Positions 20,181 through 31,310 are shown, numbered from the stretch's first letter. The stretch: DNA of 64,000 nt from Pelagibacteraceae bacterium (GCA_002717485.1 PBDW01000008.1:1-64000); one strand, 5' to 3'. Numbers and translations: made by a program. Notes: generated from the sequence alone by a model not told the origin.

Positions 20181-20801
20181 TTAGATAAACTTTAAGTCCA
20201 GAATATCTTTTAAAACTAAAAAAGTGAAAGATGTCATAAAAATAATTATAAAATTATTAATTATCTTCCATATTTTTATTGAATTTAAATAATGTGAAAA
20301 GTAATTTGCTAAATATCCGATTAAAAAAAAGAAGCTGAATGATGCAAGCGAAGCTCCTATTCCAAATAAAATTTTATCTCCAAACATAAAATTTTTTGAA
20401 AAATTTCCCATAAAAAAGATAGTGTCAGAATATACATGGGGATTTAAATATGTAAAACTAAGAGTTTTTAAAAAAATCGATAGTTTCGATTCAGCATTCT
20501 TTATATTTGCCAGGCTAATCCTATTTATTTTTTCATTCCATTTTTTCCAAATGAAGTTTATTAAAAATATTATGAGTAATATATTTAGTATTAACTCAAT
20601 TAGTGGTGTAAAATAATTTTGAAAAAAAGAAAATATTAATATACCAATAAAAATTAATATTAAATCAGATAACGAACACACAAAACAAACTAAAAAAGTG
20701 AATTGTCGTTTTAGTCCCTGTTCTATTACAAAAACATTTTGTGCTCCAATAGCAAGTATTAGGCTTAGTCCCGTAAAAAATCCTAGAAAAAAATAATACA
20801 T
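20181..20801 (-). CDS. LysE/ArgO-family amino-acid exporter
   Basis: GAQNVFVIEQGL, CSLSDLILI, YLNPHVYSDT motifs. Confidence 0.87.
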   Translation of the reverse strand: MYYFFLGFFTGLSLILAIGAQNVFVIEQGLKRQFTFLVCFVCSLSDLILIFIGILIFSFFQNYFTPLIELILNILLIIFLINFIWKKWNEKINRISLANIKNAESKLSIFLKTLSFTYLNPHVYSDTIFFMGNFSKNFMFGDKILFGIGASLASFSFFFLIGYLANYFSHYLNSIKIWKIINNFIIIFMTSFTFLVLKDILDLKFI

Positions 20802-20850
20802 AAAAAATCAGCGAGAGATTGGTAAATACCCGACCTTTCTCTTAAAACAA

Positions 20851-21822
20851 CTATCCTTCTTTTATATAAGGTTGCCCAATTGCTCTTGGGGCAATTGCCT
20901 TGCCTACAAAACCGGCTAATAGAACTACTGTTAAAACATATGGGATTGCTTGAATAAATTGTACAGGTATTACTCCTATTATCGGCAACTCAACTCCTTG
21001 AAGTCTTATTTGTAAGGCATCTGTAAATCCAAATAACAAACAAGCTAATAAAGCTGTTTTTGGATGCCATTTCCCAAATATTAACGCTGCAAGCGCTAAG
21101 TACCCCCTGCCAGCGGACATTTCTCTGAAAAAATTAGCATTTATTGCAGTAGACAAATATGCTCCAGCGAAAGCAACTAGAACTCCATTTATCATTAGTG
21201 CCTTATAGCGGGTTGCATAAACGCCAATGCCTGCTGTATCTACGGCACTAGGATTTTCTCCAACTGCCCGCAATCTTAAGCCGAAGCTTGTTTTAAACAC
21301 AACCCAATATACTATTGGAACTAGAATGTAGGCTATATATACAAAAATATAGTGCCCGCTTATTATATCGGAATAAATTGTGCCAAGAATAGGGATGGGT
21401 CTCAAGGCATCAGCAAATGGAAGATTAATTTCAAAAAATCTTTGATCATCATTTAAAGTTGGGGTTAAACCCTCTTCACCAAACCAGGCCGCAGCTAAAG
21501 CAGTTGTAAGCCCGATCATTAATATATTTATAGCTACACATGATACCACTTGATCGCCTTTGTGTGTCACTGATGCAAAACCGTGCAATAAAGAAAGGCT
21601 TACGCAACAAACAATTGCTAAAATTAATCCAAACCAAGGAGATCCTAAAAAATAAGCGCCTGTTGCAGCTACAAAAGCTGCGGCTAACATTTTGCCTTCC
21701 AAGCCAAAGTCTATAACACCTGATCTTTCAGCAAAAAGACCTGCCATTGCCGCAAAAATTAATGGAGTTGAAATTCTTAAAGTAGCGCTCAGCAAAGATA
21801 CGATATCGGACATAAACTCCAT
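20851..21822 (-). CDS. Nucleoside-type ABC transporter permease (NupQ/YufQ-like)
   Basis: FAAMAGLFAERSGVIDFGLEGKMLAAAF; BPD_transp_2 family. Confidence 0.9.
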   Translation of the reverse strand: MEFMSDIVSLLSATLRISTPLIFAAMAGLFAERSGVIDFGLEGKMLAAAFVAATGAYFLGSPWFGLILAIVCCVSLSLLHGFASVTHKGDQVVSCVAINILMIGLTTALAAAWFGEEGLTPTLNDDQRFFEINLPFADALRPIPILGTIYSDIISGHYIFVYIAYILVPIVYWVVFKTSFGLRLRAVGENPSAVDTAGIGVYATRYKALMINGVLVAFAGAYLSTAINANFFREMSAGRGYLALAALIFGKWHPKTALLACLLFGFTDALQIRLQGVELPIIGVIPVQFIQAIPYVLTVVLLAGFVGKAIAPRAIGQPYIKEG

Positions 21823-22940
21823 TACACTACTTTCTCCTCGTTAAGTCTTTTAACAAAAAAACTTTCAATTTGTGGTCGAAATAAATTTTCTAGAGCGCCA
21901 CTAAATAAAATGATAACACCTTGAACGGCAACAAACATATATCGGGATATATTTGGCATATCAAATGTTACTTCTGATCCGCCTTGGTACAAGATGCCAA
22001 ATAAAAAGGCTCCTAAAAAAATTCCTATTGGGTGGTTACGCCCCATTAATGCAACAGCAATTCCGGTAAATCCATACCCAGCAGGAAAATTTACAATTAC
22101 CCTATGATGAACACCGAGTATTTCATTTACACCCAGCATGCCGGCTAGAGCCCCGGAAATTAACATAGCAATAATAATATTTCTATTAGGTGAGATGCCA
22201 GCGTATACAGCTGCCCTAGTATTGTGGCCCACAGCTCTCATTTCATAGCCCCATTTTGTCCTCCAAATTAAAAACCAAACTAAAAATGAAACTATAATTG
22301 CAAGAAAAAACGAAATGTTTAGTGGTGAATATCTTATTTTAATTCCAAAAAATTGGGCAATGTCTTTAAACATTGGAAACCATAGCTCTTTAGCTACGGA
22401 AGCTGTTTGAGGCCCCATTTGATTTGTATCACGTATTACATCAACAAGTAAATAAACCATCAATGCCGAAGCAATGAAGTTAAACATAATCGTGGTGATA
22501 ACAACATGGCTTCCTCTATAAGCTTGCAAATATGCTGGAATGAAAGCCCATGCTGCTCCAAACAAAGCTGACCCGGCAATAGCTAATAACCATACTATAG
22601 GAAGAGGTAAAAAACCTAAATGAAAAGCTACCAGAAAAACCCCTAGGCCGCCAAGATAAGCTTGCCCTTCACCACCGATGTTGAAAAGTCTACAGTGAAA
22701 GGCAACGGCAAACGCAAGACCGGTAAAAATGAAATTCGTTGTATAGTAAAGAGTATAAGCAAAGCCCTCTATATAACCAAAGGAACCATAAATAATTAGC
22801 TTCACAGCTTGGATTGGATTTTCCCCAGCTATAAATATAAACAAACCTGAGACAAAAAGAGCTAATATTAAATTTATCAGTGGCACAATTAAGTTAGAAA
22901 CCCACCAAGGAACCTTAGATTTATCAACCAAAGTCGCCAT
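21822..22940 (-). CDS. Nucleoside-type ABC transporter permease (NupP/YufP-like)
   Basis: FHCRLFNIGGEGQAYLGG, RAVGHNTRAAVYAGI motifs. Confidence 0.9.
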   Translation of the reverse strand: MATLVDKSKVPWWVSNLIVPLINLILALFVSGLFIFIAGENPIQAVKLIIYGSFGYIEGFAYTLYYTTNFIFTGLAFAVAFHCRLFNIGGEGQAYLGGLGVFLVAFHLGFLPLPIVWLLAIAGSALFGAAWAFIPAYLQAYRGSHVVITTIMFNFIASALMVYLLVDVIRDTNQMGPQTASVAKELWFPMFKDIAQFFGIKIRYSPLNISFFLAIIVSFLVWFLIWRTKWGYEMRAVGHNTRAAVYAGISPNRNIIIAMLISGALAGMLGVNEILGVHHRVIVNFPAGYGFTGIAVALMGRNHPIGIFLGAFLFGILYQGGSEVTFDMPNISRYMFVAVQGVIILFSGALENLFRPQIESFFVKRLNEEKVV

Positions 22941-24460
22941 TAAGAAATTCCTGCCATTAGCAATCCTATTTCACGATCTGTTACATTTTGATTAACTTTT
23001 TCTCCAACAATTTTACCATCAAACATAACTACAATGCGATCAGAAAGAGATAAGACTTCTTCTAGCTCAACAGATACCAAAAGAATAGCCGCACCCTTGT
23101 CTCTCATATCTATTAATCTCTGGTGAATAAATTCAATAGCACCAATATCTACTCCCCTTGTTGGTTGCCCTACCAATAAAACCTTAGGATTTTTATTTAA
23201 TTCACGACTTAAAATTATTTTTTGTTGATTGCCTCCCGAAAAATTAGAAGTGATTAAATTGGGCGCTTGAGGCCTTACATCATAATCGTTCATTACTTTC
23301 TTTGAGTATGACAATATTTCACTTTCCACCAGAACGGATGATTTTGAGAAAGGTTGTTGATGATGATAGCCAAAAATCAAATTTTCATTAGCTTTAAAAT
23401 TAGTAATAAGACCCATTCTCTGACGATCTTCAGGCACGTGGGCAAGTCCTTTTTCCTTTAAATCCTTAGGGTTTAAAAAATTATTTTTATCAGAAATAGT
23501 TTCCTCGAATAACTGAATTTCTCCTGACTCAACCTTTCTTATTCCTGACAAAGCCTCCAATAACTCGGTTTGCCCGTTACCTGTTACGCCAGCTAATCCG
23601 AGTATCTCGCCCTCATTTATTTCAAAATTAACATTTTTTACTCTCAAAACATCTAGATCATCTTTTACTTGTAAATTATTTACACGAAAAACTACGTCAC
23701 CCTTTTTTAACGGACTTTTATTGATTCTTAATAATACACTTCTTCCAACCATCATTTCAGCTAGTTCTTCTTTGTTAGTTAGTTGGGTTTTCTTGTGACC
23801 CGCAATCTCACCTTGTCGCATAACTGTAACGTTACTGGTAAGGTCCATAATTTCATTCAATTTATGAGTAATTAAAACAATAGTTTTACCTTCCTGCTGA
23901 AGAGACCTTAATATTTTGAAAAGTTCATCAACTTCCTGGGGGGTTAAGACTCCTGTTGGTTCATCTAAAATAAGTATTTCGGCGCCTCGATATAATGCTT
24001 TTAGAATTTCAACCCTCTGCCGAAAACCAACTGATAAGTCTGAAATGATTGAATTTAAATCAATGTTCAACTTGTAAGTTTCGCATAAATTTAATAAATT
24101 CTTTTTTGCTTCATCTAATTTTTTTCCAAAAACAATTTCTCCTTCAAAACCGAGAATGATATTTTCTAAAACGGAAAAATTTTCCACCAACATAAAATGT
24201 TGGTGAACCATTCCTATGCCACTTTCAATCGAGTCACGGGGTGATTTTAAATTTACTATATTGCCGTTAATGCTAATGGTCCCAGAATCAGCCTGATAAA
24301 AGCCATAAACTATGCTCATTAATGTAGATTTACCGGCTCCATTTTCACCAATAATTCCGTGAATTGTTCCTTTATTAATTGCTAATGAAACTTCTTTATT
24401 GGCTTGAACGTGCCCAAAAGATTTGTTGATATTTGATAATTCTAAGATAGGTGAGACCAT
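22940..24460 (-). CDS. Nucleoside-type ABC transporter ATP-binding protein (two NBDs, NupO-like)
   Basis: Walker A GENGAGKST, LSVGFRQRVEILKAL, second domain GVTGNGQTELLEAL, FSGGNQQKIILSRE. Confidence 0.92.
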   Translation of the reverse strand: MVSPILELSNINKSFGHVQANKEVSLAINKGTIHGIIGENGAGKSTLMSIVYGFYQADSGTISINGNIVNLKSPRDSIESGIGMVHQHFMLVENFSVLENIILGFEGEIVFGKKLDEAKKNLLNLCETYKLNIDLNSIISDLSVGFRQRVEILKALYRGAEILILDEPTGVLTPQEVDELFKILRSLQQEGKTIVLITHKLNEIMDLTSNVTVMRQGEIAGHKKTQLTNKEELAEMMVGRSVLLRINKSPLKKGDVVFRVNNLQVKDDLDVLRVKNVNFEINEGEILGLAGVTGNGQTELLEALSGIRKVESGEIQLFEETISDKNNFLNPKDLKEKGLAHVPEDRQRMGLITNFKANENLIFGYHHQQPFSKSSVLVESEILSYSKKVMNDYDVRPQAPNLITSNFSGGNQQKIILSRELNKNPKVLLVGQPTRGVDIGAIEFIHQRLIDMRDKGAAILLVSVELEEVLSLSDRIVVMFDGKIVGEKVNQNVTDREIGLLMAGIS

Positions 24461-24492
24461 AAAATTATATAGTATAATTTCTGGGTCTCACC
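24450..24492 (-). repeat. Intercistronic inverted repeat (stem-loop) containing the start codon of the nucleoside ABC ATPase gene
   Basis: GGTGAGACC (24450-24458) and GGTCTCACC (24484-24492) plus inner AAATTATA/TATAATTT, all centred on 24471. Confidence 0.85.
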
Positions 24493-24506
24493 AATAAGAT
24501 TATTTA

Positions 24507-25493
24507 TTATTGTTGTGACCAATCTTCCACAGCAATTGCGCCACTTATTATGCCTGCCTTTGCCTGTTCAACTTGAGCAATCATAGCAGGTGCAATGAGA
24601 CCTTTGTTATTCTCGTCCATCGCATATCCCAATCCACCTTCAGCAAGGCCTAGAATATGAATACCGCTTTCAAAAGTTCCAGCCGCACTTTTTTCAGCCT
24701 GTTCATAAATGGTTAAATCTAAACGTTTAAGCATTGAGGTCAAAACGCTTCCTGGGTGCATCCAGTTTTGATTTGCATCTACTCCTATTGAAAATACTCC
24801 GGCATCTGCAGCAGCCTGAAGAACGCCAATACCAGTTCCTCCTGCAGCCTGATAAACAACATCTGCACCTTTATCAATTTGTGCTTTAGTTAATTCTGCT
24901 CCCTTGGTAGGATTGTTCCAAGCTTCCACGGTGGTCCCAGTCATATTGGCAAAAACTTCAATATTAGGATTTACAAACTGCGCACCTTGTTCGTATCCTC
25001 CTTGGAATTTTCTAATTAAAGGGATGTCCATACCGCCTACAAAACCAATTTTACCCGATGCAGACTTCATTGCCGCAATCATTCCCACTAAAAAAGAACC
25101 TTCGTGTTCCTTGTAGCAAGCTTGGTATATGTTGCTAGCCGGATCTTCTAGCCAACAAACATCAACAGCAACAAATTTAGTGTCTGGGTAATCAGGCGCA
25201 ACTGCCGCAACAGCATCTGCCTGCGCAAAACCCATACCAACTATTAAAGTTGCCCCCCTGTCAGCAACTTTTCTCATTCCTTGCTCAATTTGAGTGTTGT
25301 TTGCTGCTTCAAATTCAATCATTCCAAAACCTAGCTCGTCTTTAACCTTTAAAGCTGTTCTGTAGGCTAGCTCATTAAATGATTTATCAAATTTTCCTCC
25401 GGAGTCATAAATAACGCCAATTTTGTTTGCAAACGAACTTGTAGAAAATACAAGTGCGAAAGAAACTATAATAATATTTAAAAAATTTTTCAT
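24507..25493 (-). CDS. BMP-family nucleoside-binding lipoprotein/periplasmic protein
   Basis: IGVIYDSGGKFDKSFNELAYRTALK, DKGADVVYQAAGGTGIGVLQAA, GVDANQNWMHPGSVLTSMLKRLD. Confidence 0.92.
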   Translation of the reverse strand: MKNFLNIIIVSFALVFSTSSFANKIGVIYDSGGKFDKSFNELAYRTALKVKDELGFGMIEFEAANNTQIEQGMRKVADRGATLIVGMGFAQADAVAAVAPDYPDTKFVAVDVCWLEDPASNIYQACYKEHEGSFLVGMIAAMKSASGKIGFVGGMDIPLIRKFQGGYEQGAQFVNPNIEVFANMTGTTVEAWNNPTKGAELTKAQIDKGADVVYQAAGGTGIGVLQAAADAGVFSIGVDANQNWMHPGSVLTSMLKRLDLTIYEQAEKSAAGTFESGIHILGLAEGGLGYAMDENNKGLIAPAMIAQVEQAKAGIISGAIAVEDWSQQ

Positions 25494-25601
25494 ATTTATT
25501 TCCTCTGATCAAAGATTAATAATAGGGCATAATCCTAAATATCGATATGTAAGTCAAAAAAATCTTATGGATATATGAAGATATCTGTGGATTAGCTATT
25601 A

Positions 25602-26222
25602 TTATGTGCCTGTATATCTGTCGCCAGCGTCTCCAAGCCCCGGAACAATAAATTTTTTTTCATTTAATTTTTTGTCCACACTTGTAGTAAAAATTCTAAG
25701 ATACTTGTGATTTTTTTTAATTTGCCTTATTCCTTCCGGTGCAGATAAAAGAGAGACTAAAAAAACATCTTTTATCTTGGCGCCGGATTTAAGGACTAAA
25801 CTAACCGCCTCAGATGATGAATTGCCTGTTGCTAACATTGGGTCTAATATTATTACAAACTTATTTTTTAATTTGGGCATTTTATATAAATATTTAAAAG
25901 GTTTATAAGTTTTTTCATCACGATAAAGGCCGATGTGGCCTATTTTTACTTGAGGCAATAATTTCTCAAATCCTTCGGTCAAGCCCAGGCCGGCTCTTAA
26001 TATTGGTACCAAAACAATATTTTTTGTTAATTTTTTTCCTTTTGTTTTTTTTAGCGGGGTTTGAACACTGCAATTAGAAAATGGGACAAATTTTAAAACC
26101 TCTGCTGCAATTAAATAACTAATATCATTCATAGTTTTTTTAAATAAATTATTATTTGTATTTTTATTTCTAAGTATAGTGAGTTTAGAATCTATAAATG
26201 GTGAATTAATTCGTGTTAGCAT
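25602..26222 (-). CDS. upp: Uracil phosphoribosyltransferase
   Basis: LVPILRAGLGLTEGFEKLLPQ, GLYRDEKT, ILDPMLATGNSS, VPGLGDAGDRYTGT. Confidence 0.93.
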   Translation of the reverse strand: MLTRINSPFIDSKLTILRNKNTNNNLFKKTMNDISYLIAAEVLKFVPFSNCSVQTPLKKTKGKKLTKNIVLVPILRAGLGLTEGFEKLLPQVKIGHIGLYRDEKTYKPFKYLYKMPKLKNKFVIILDPMLATGNSSSEAVSLVLKSGAKIKDVFLVSLLSAPEGIRQIKKNHKYLRIFTTSVDKKLNEKKFIVPGLGDAGDRYTGT

Positions 26223-26259
26223 TGATTATTACCAAATCTAATCATATAAATACAATATC

Positions 26260-26676
26260 ATGAAATTCATATTTTCTTGTAGTATTATTTCAGTATTTTT
26301 AATAAGCTGTTCATCTGTCGAAGTTGCAAGGCAAACCGGAAAGGCCATTAAATCAATAGAGCAAACATTTCTTGAAAACAAACAAGAAATCAAAAAAGAG
26401 GCAAAAAAAATAGATAAGCAAAAAAAATATTCCTCTATTCAACTCATTGGTAAAAATAAAGATCAAATAATTTCTTTGTTGGGGACTCCTAGTTTTATCA
26501 GAGAAAATGGAGAGGTCTATATGATCCGTTTTGACAAAAAAGATTGCAGGACATATACCTTTTTGAACAAAGAAAAGACCCCGCCTATTGTAGAATACTT
26601 TGAACTAAGAAATATCAACGGAGATCTGCTGACAAGAAAAAACAGAATACAAGATTGCTTGTCAGAAATTTCTTAA
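26260..26676 (+). CDS. Hypothetical lipoprotein, weakly SmpA/BamE-like
   Basis: Lipobox LISC; LIGKNKDQIISLLGTPSFIRENGEVYMIRF resembles the BamE-fold core. Confidence 0.6.
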   Translation: MKFIFSCSIISVFLISCSSVEVARQTGKAIKSIEQTFLENKQEIKKEAKKIDKQKKYSSIQLIGKNKDQIISLLGTPSFIRENGEVYMIRFDKKDCRTYTFLNKEKTPPIVEYFELRNINGDLLTRKNRIQDCLSEIS

Positions 26677-26680
26677 AATA

Positions 26681-27313
26681 TTAGAGATTTTTATTTTTAT
26701 ATTCGCAGAATGATTTTATGTAGCAGTCCTTGCACAAAGGTTTTTGAGACTTACAAATGTACCGGCCGTGAAATATTAATAAATGATGCGCTGACATTTT
26801 CCAATTTTTTGGGACGGTTTTTTCTAATGCAAGTTGAGTTTTATCTGGCGTGTTTTCTTCAACAAGACCAATCCTATTTGACACACGAAAAACATGAGTA
26901 TCTACGGCTATTCTAGGTTCATTTAAAATAACGTTTTGAAAAACACTGGCCGTCTTGTTACCAACGCCAGGGAGATTAATTAATTCTTCAAACCTGCTTG
27001 GCACCTTACTATTATATTGCTCTTTAAGTATTTTTGATAATTTAATTATATTTTTTGCTTTTGAATTAAAAAGTCCTATGGATTTAATATATTGTTTTAA
27101 TTTTTTCTCTCCCAAATTAATAAATTGTTCTGGATTTTTTGCAATTCTAAACAATTTTTTTGTAGCCTTATTAACAGCAACATCTGTCGATTGAGCAGAT
27201 AAAATTACAGAAACTAAAAAAGTAAAATGGTTTGAATATATTAGCTCAGTTTTTGGATATCTGTTCTTAATAGATAAATTTTTAAAGATATAATTTATTT
27301 TATAAGTTTTCAA
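26681..27313 (-). CDS. nth: Endonuclease III
   Basis: SAQSTDVAVNKAT, LPGVGNKTASV HhH, VDTHVFRVSNRIG, 4Fe-4S Cys pattern C.SQKPLCKDCYIKSFC. Confidence 0.92.
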   Translation of the reverse strand: MKTYKINYIFKNLSIKNRYPKTELIYSNHFTFLVSVILSAQSTDVAVNKATKKLFRIAKNPEQFINLGEKKLKQYIKSIGLFNSKAKNIIKLSKILKEQYNSKVPSRFEELINLPGVGNKTASVFQNVILNEPRIAVDTHVFRVSNRIGLVEENTPDKTQLALEKTVPKNWKMSAHHLLIFHGRYICKSQKPLCKDCYIKSFCEYKNKNL

Positions 27314-27319
27314 ATTCTA

Positions 27320-28126
27320 CTAAATTCCTAAAACATCCTTCATTGAATAGATGCCTGATTTCTTAGAAATAATCCATTCCGCTGCCTTTATTGCACCATT
27401 TACAAAAATGGATCTGTTGCTAGTCTTGTGGGAGAGTGAAAGCTGATCATGGTTGCCTAGGAAATTTACTGTGTGTTCGCCTTGTATTTCTCCAGCTCTT
27501 AAAACAGCAAAACCTATATCACCAGCTTTTCTGGCAAGCTTATTGTTCGTCCTATCAAAAATTTTTTTATCATCAAAATTAACCGATCTTCCCCGCGCAA
27601 CGGCTTCTCCTAAGGAAATTGCTGTGCCAGATGGAGCGTCAATTTTATGTTTATGATGAATTTCAAATATTTCAGCATCGTATTCATCTTCATTCAACTT
27701 TTTTGCTGCATCTTCAACCAAGTTTAAAAGCAGATTAACGCCTATGCTCATATTATATGATTGTACTAATGGAATGCTTAAGGAAACCTCCTTAATTAAA
27801 TCTTTTGTTTTTCTTGTTAATCCAGTTGTTCCTATAACCATTGGTGTTTTCAGATCAGAGGCTATTAAAAGATTTTTTTCAGTTGATTCTGGAGTTGTAA
27901 AGTCAATAATAACTTGAGATGCCTTAAATACATCGTGTGGGTTATCGGTTAATAATTCGCTAATATCCAAATCTAAAATTGTTCCAATAGATTTACCTAT
28001 GTTGGGATTTGATTTAATCTCAAACCCTCCGGAAAATTGCAAATTTGGGTTATTGTTAACTGCCTTAAGAAGCTCTTTGCCCATTCTTCCCAAACAGCCT
28101 GCTATACCTATTTTTGTTTTTGTCAT
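27320..28126 (-). CDS. dapB: 4-hydroxy-tetrahydrodipicolinate reductase
   Basis: IGIAGCLGRMGKELL, VIGTTGLT, IFEIHHKHKIDAPSGTAISLGE. Confidence 0.93.
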   Translation of the reverse strand: MTKTKIGIAGCLGRMGKELLKAVNNNPNLQFSGGFEIKSNPNIGKSIGTILDLDISELLTDNPHDVFKASQVIIDFTTPESTEKNLLIASDLKTPMVIGTTGLTRKTKDLIKEVSLSIPLVQSYNMSIGVNLLLNLVEDAAKKLNEDEYDAEIFEIHHKHKIDAPSGTAISLGEAVARGRSVNFDDKKIFDRTNNKLARKAGDIGFAVLRAGEIQGEHTVNFLGNHDQLSLSHKTSNRSIFVNGAIKAAEWIISKKSGIYSMKDVLGI

Positions 28127-28176
28127 AAATTTCTCTTATAATTTGAATTAATGAAAAAGATATAATTAAATTTAAA

Positions 28177-29304
28177 CTAAATTTTCCAAGTTTCCCTTAA
28201 CTTTTCAAAAAAGCCCCTGCTTTTTGGGCTGTGGGTCTTTCCAGAGCCCCCTTCTTTTTCAAATTGACTAAGAATTTCTTTCTGTTTTTTTGTCAAATTA
28301 ACTGGAATCTCAACATTGATTTCAACATACATATCTCCGAGCTTACTGTGACGTAGTATGGGCATACCCTTACCTTTTAATCTAAATTGTTGTAACGGTT
28401 GGGTGCCTGGTGGTATTTTAAGAATAGCTTTTTTACCCTCGATAGTGGGAACCTCTATTTCTCCTCCAATTATAGCAGAAAAAACTGATATTGGAATTTG
28501 ACAATAAATATTACTATTTTGTCTTACAAAAAATTTATGTTCTGAAACGTTAATAAAAATATATAAATCTCCTTTATCCCCGCCTCGCTGTCCATGTTCA
28601 CCCTCTCCAGCAATTCTAATTCTTGTTTCATTATCAACCCCTGCCGGTATAGTAACTGAAATTGTTTTTTGTTTTTGAATAATTCCTGTGCCTGAACATT
28701 TCAAGCAAGGATTACGTATGGACTCTCCGGCACCTCCACAGGTTGAACAAGTTCGTTCAATTGTAAAAAATCCTGAGGAAGATCTAACTTTTCCATAACC
28801 GTTACAGGACGGGCATGTTGAAGGTTTTGATCCTCCTGCGCCTCCGCTTCCTTTGCAAGAATCACACTCTACAGAACTTGGTATTTTTATCGAAGTTTTT
28901 TTACCTAAAAAAGCCTCTTGCAAGGAAATTGTCATATTAAAACGTACATCGTTTCCTCTAGCACGTCTTTGGGCATTTCCTGCTCCTCCAAAACCTCCAC
29001 CAAAAAACTCTTCAAATATGTCGCCAAAACCAGATGAAAAATCTCCAAATCCAGACTGCCCGCCACCCATACCGCCCTGATTAAAAGCAGCGTGACCAAA
29101 TTGATCATAGGCAGATTTTTTTTGAGGATCCCTAAGAATTTCGTAGGCTCCGCTTATTTCTTTAAATTTTTTTTCTGCTTCTTTGTTACCCTTATTTTGA
29201 TCGGGGTGATATTTCATTGCCAGTTTGCGATAGGCTTTTTTAATTTCGCTTTCACTTGAGTTTTTTGAAACTCCCAGAACTTCATAAAAATCTTTATCCG
29301 CCAT
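28177..29304 (-). CDS. dnaJ: Chaperone DnaJ
   Basis: J-domain with HPD, G/F region, four CxxCxGxG repeats. Confidence 0.97.
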   Translation of the reverse strand: MADKDFYEVLGVSKNSSESEIKKAYRKLAMKYHPDQNKGNKEAEKKFKEISGAYEILRDPQKKSAYDQFGHAAFNQGGMGGGQSGFGDFSSGFGDIFEEFFGGGFGGAGNAQRRARGNDVRFNMTISLQEAFLGKKTSIKIPSSVECDSCKGSGGAGGSKPSTCPSCNGYGKVRSSSGFFTIERTCSTCGGAGESIRNPCLKCSGTGIIQKQKTISVTIPAGVDNETRIRIAGEGEHGQRGGDKGDLYIFINVSEHKFFVRQNSNIYCQIPISVFSAIIGGEIEVPTIEGKKAILKIPPGTQPLQQFRLKGKGMPILRHSKLGDMYVEINVEIPVNLTKKQKEILSQFEKEGGSGKTHSPKSRGFFEKLRETWKI

Positions 29305-29348
29305 ATAGCAACCCTAGTTTATAAAAAGCGAATTTATATTACAACTTT

Positions 29349-31259
29349 TTATTTTTTACTATCGTCCACTTCTTCAAAATCAGCGTCAACAACTTTTTCA
29401 TCCTTTTCTTTTTTTTCAGAAGACGGTTCACCCGTTGTTTCAGCTTGAGGATTTGCATCTTTCTTGTACATCGCCTCGCCCAACTTCATTGATGATTGAA
29501 CTAGTTTTTCAGTTTTTGATTTAATGTCATCTAAATCTTCACTGTCTTTTATTTTTTTTAATTCTTCTAAGTCTGATTCTATCGCTTTCTTGTCTGCTTC
29601 GGATATTTTGTCTCCGTGTTCTTTAATATTTTTTTCTGTTTGATGTATGATGCTGTCAGCTTGATTTTTTGCATCTACTAACTCTCTTTTTTTCTTATCC
29701 TGTTCGGCATTTTCTTCAGCTTCTTTAACCATTTTTTCTATTTCTTCTTCTGACAAGCCTCCTGATGCTTGAATTTTAATTTGCTGCTCTTTGCCTGTTG
29801 ATTTATCTTTTGCTGAAACATTAACAATACCGTTTGCGTCAATATCAAAAGTTACCTCGATTTGCGGTATGCCTCTTGGTGAAGGGGGGATTCCTACTAA
29901 GTCAAAGTTACCGAGCAGCTTATTGTCCGATGCCATTTCTCTTTCTCCCTGCAAAACACGGATGGTAACGGCATTTTGATTATCTTCGGCTGTCGAAAAT
30001 ACCTGACTCTTTTTTGTTGGTATTGTAGTATTTTTATCAATTAAACGAGTAAACACGCCTCCTAGTGTTTCAATTCCAAGTGATAGGGGCGTTACATCAA
30101 GTAATAAAACATCCTTGATATCGCCCTGAAGAACCCCTGCCTGAATTGCTGCGCCTATAGCAACAACTTCGTCCGGATTAACCCCTCTGCTTGGCTCTTT
30201 CCCAAAAAATGTTTTAACCATTTCAATTATCTTTGGCATTCTTGTCATGCCACCCACAAGAATTACCTCGTTAATATCAGAAGCTTTTAGGCCAGCATCC
30301 TTTAAAGCTTGCTCACATGGTTTTGTAGTGCGTGTTACCAAATCTTCTACTATTGCTTCAAGTTTTGCCCTTGAAAGTTTTATGTTTAAATGTTTTGGAC
30401 CAGACTGATCGGCTGTGATGAAGGGTAAGTTTACTTCTGTTTCTGTGCTGCTTGATAATTCAATTTTTGCCTTTTCAGCACCTTCCTTGAGTCTTTGAAG
30501 GGCTAGTTTATCTCCTCTAAGGTCAACTCCGGTATCTTTCTTAAATTCATCTGCTAAATAATTTATTATTTGTATATCAAAATCTTCTCCACCTAAATGA
30601 GTGTCGCCATTTGTAGACTTGACTTCAAATACACCGTCTCCAATTTCAAGAATTGAAATATCAAATGTTCCGCCGCCAAGATCATATACAGCAACAATAC
30701 CCGTTTTCTTTTTATCTAATCCATATGCTAAAGCGGCTGCTGTTGGTTCATTAATTATTCTTAAAACTTCTAAGCCTGCAATTTTTCCCGCATCTTTAGT
30801 TGCCTGTCTTTGTGAGTCGTTAAAATATGCAGGTACGGTTATTACTGCTTGTGTTATTTTGTCTCCTAAATAATTTTCAGCTGTTTCTTTCATCTTTTGA
30901 AGAATATATGCGCTAATTTGGCTCGGACTATATTTTGTTTTACCACCCTCTACCCACGCATCTCCGTTGTCACCCTTTACAATTTTAAAGGGCACTAGTC
31001 CTTGGTCGGCTTTTATGTTTGAGTCGCTAAAAGATCTGCCAATAAGTCTTTTTATCGCAAACAATGTGTTTTCGGGATTTGTAACTGCCTGCCTCTTAGC
31101 AGATTGACCGACTAATTTTTCTCCAGCATCAGTAAAAGCAACCATAGAGGGTGTTGTTCTTGTGCCTTCAGCATTTTCTATAACTTTGGCACTTTTACCA
31201 TCCATTACAGAAACGCAAGAATTTGTAGTCCCCAAATCTATTCCTATTACTTTAGCCAT
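29349..31259 (-). CDS. dnaK: Chaperone DnaK
   Basis: [21 protein letters not shown]; full Hsp70. Confidence 0.98.
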   Translation of the reverse strand: MAKVIGIDLGTTNSCVSVMDGKSAKVIENAEGTRTTPSMVAFTDAGEKLVGQSAKRQAVTNPENTLFAIKRLIGRSFSDSNIKADQGLVPFKIVKGDNGDAWVEGGKTKYSPSQISAYILQKMKETAENYLGDKITQAVITVPAYFNDSQRQATKDAGKIAGLEVLRIINEPTAAALAYGLDKKKTGIVAVYDLGGGTFDISILEIGDGVFEVKSTNGDTHLGGEDFDIQIINYLADEFKKDTGVDLRGDKLALQRLKEGAEKAKIELSSSTETEVNLPFITADQSGPKHLNIKLSRAKLEAIVEDLVTRTTKPCEQALKDAGLKASDINEVILVGGMTRMPKIIEMVKTFFGKEPSRGVNPDEVVAIGAAIQAGVLQGDIKDVLLLDVTPLSLGIETLGGVFTRLIDKNTTIPTKKSQVFSTAEDNQNAVTIRVLQGEREMASDNKLLGNFDLVGIPPSPRGIPQIEVTFDIDANGIVNVSAKDKSTGKEQQIKIQASGGLSEEEIEKMVKEAEENAEQDKKKRELVDAKNQADSIIHQTEKNIKEHGDKISEADKKAIESDLEELKKIKDSEDLDDIKSKTEKLVQSSMKLGEAMYKKDANPQAETTGEPSSEKKEKDEKVVDADFEEVDDSKK

Positions 31260-31310
31260 TATAAATTCCCGATTTTTAAATTATCTAATTTTATGAATTT
31301 CATTTTGATT

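Noticed and set aside
23436-23441. CACGTG at about 23.44 kb as a further parS
   Set aside because: Flanks (GG...GG) do not match TTTCACGTGAAA
28853-30873. Plus-strand ORFs opposite dnaJ/dnaK (28853-29080, 29791-29979, 30601-30873)
   Set aside because: Antisense shadows of highly conserved chaperone genes
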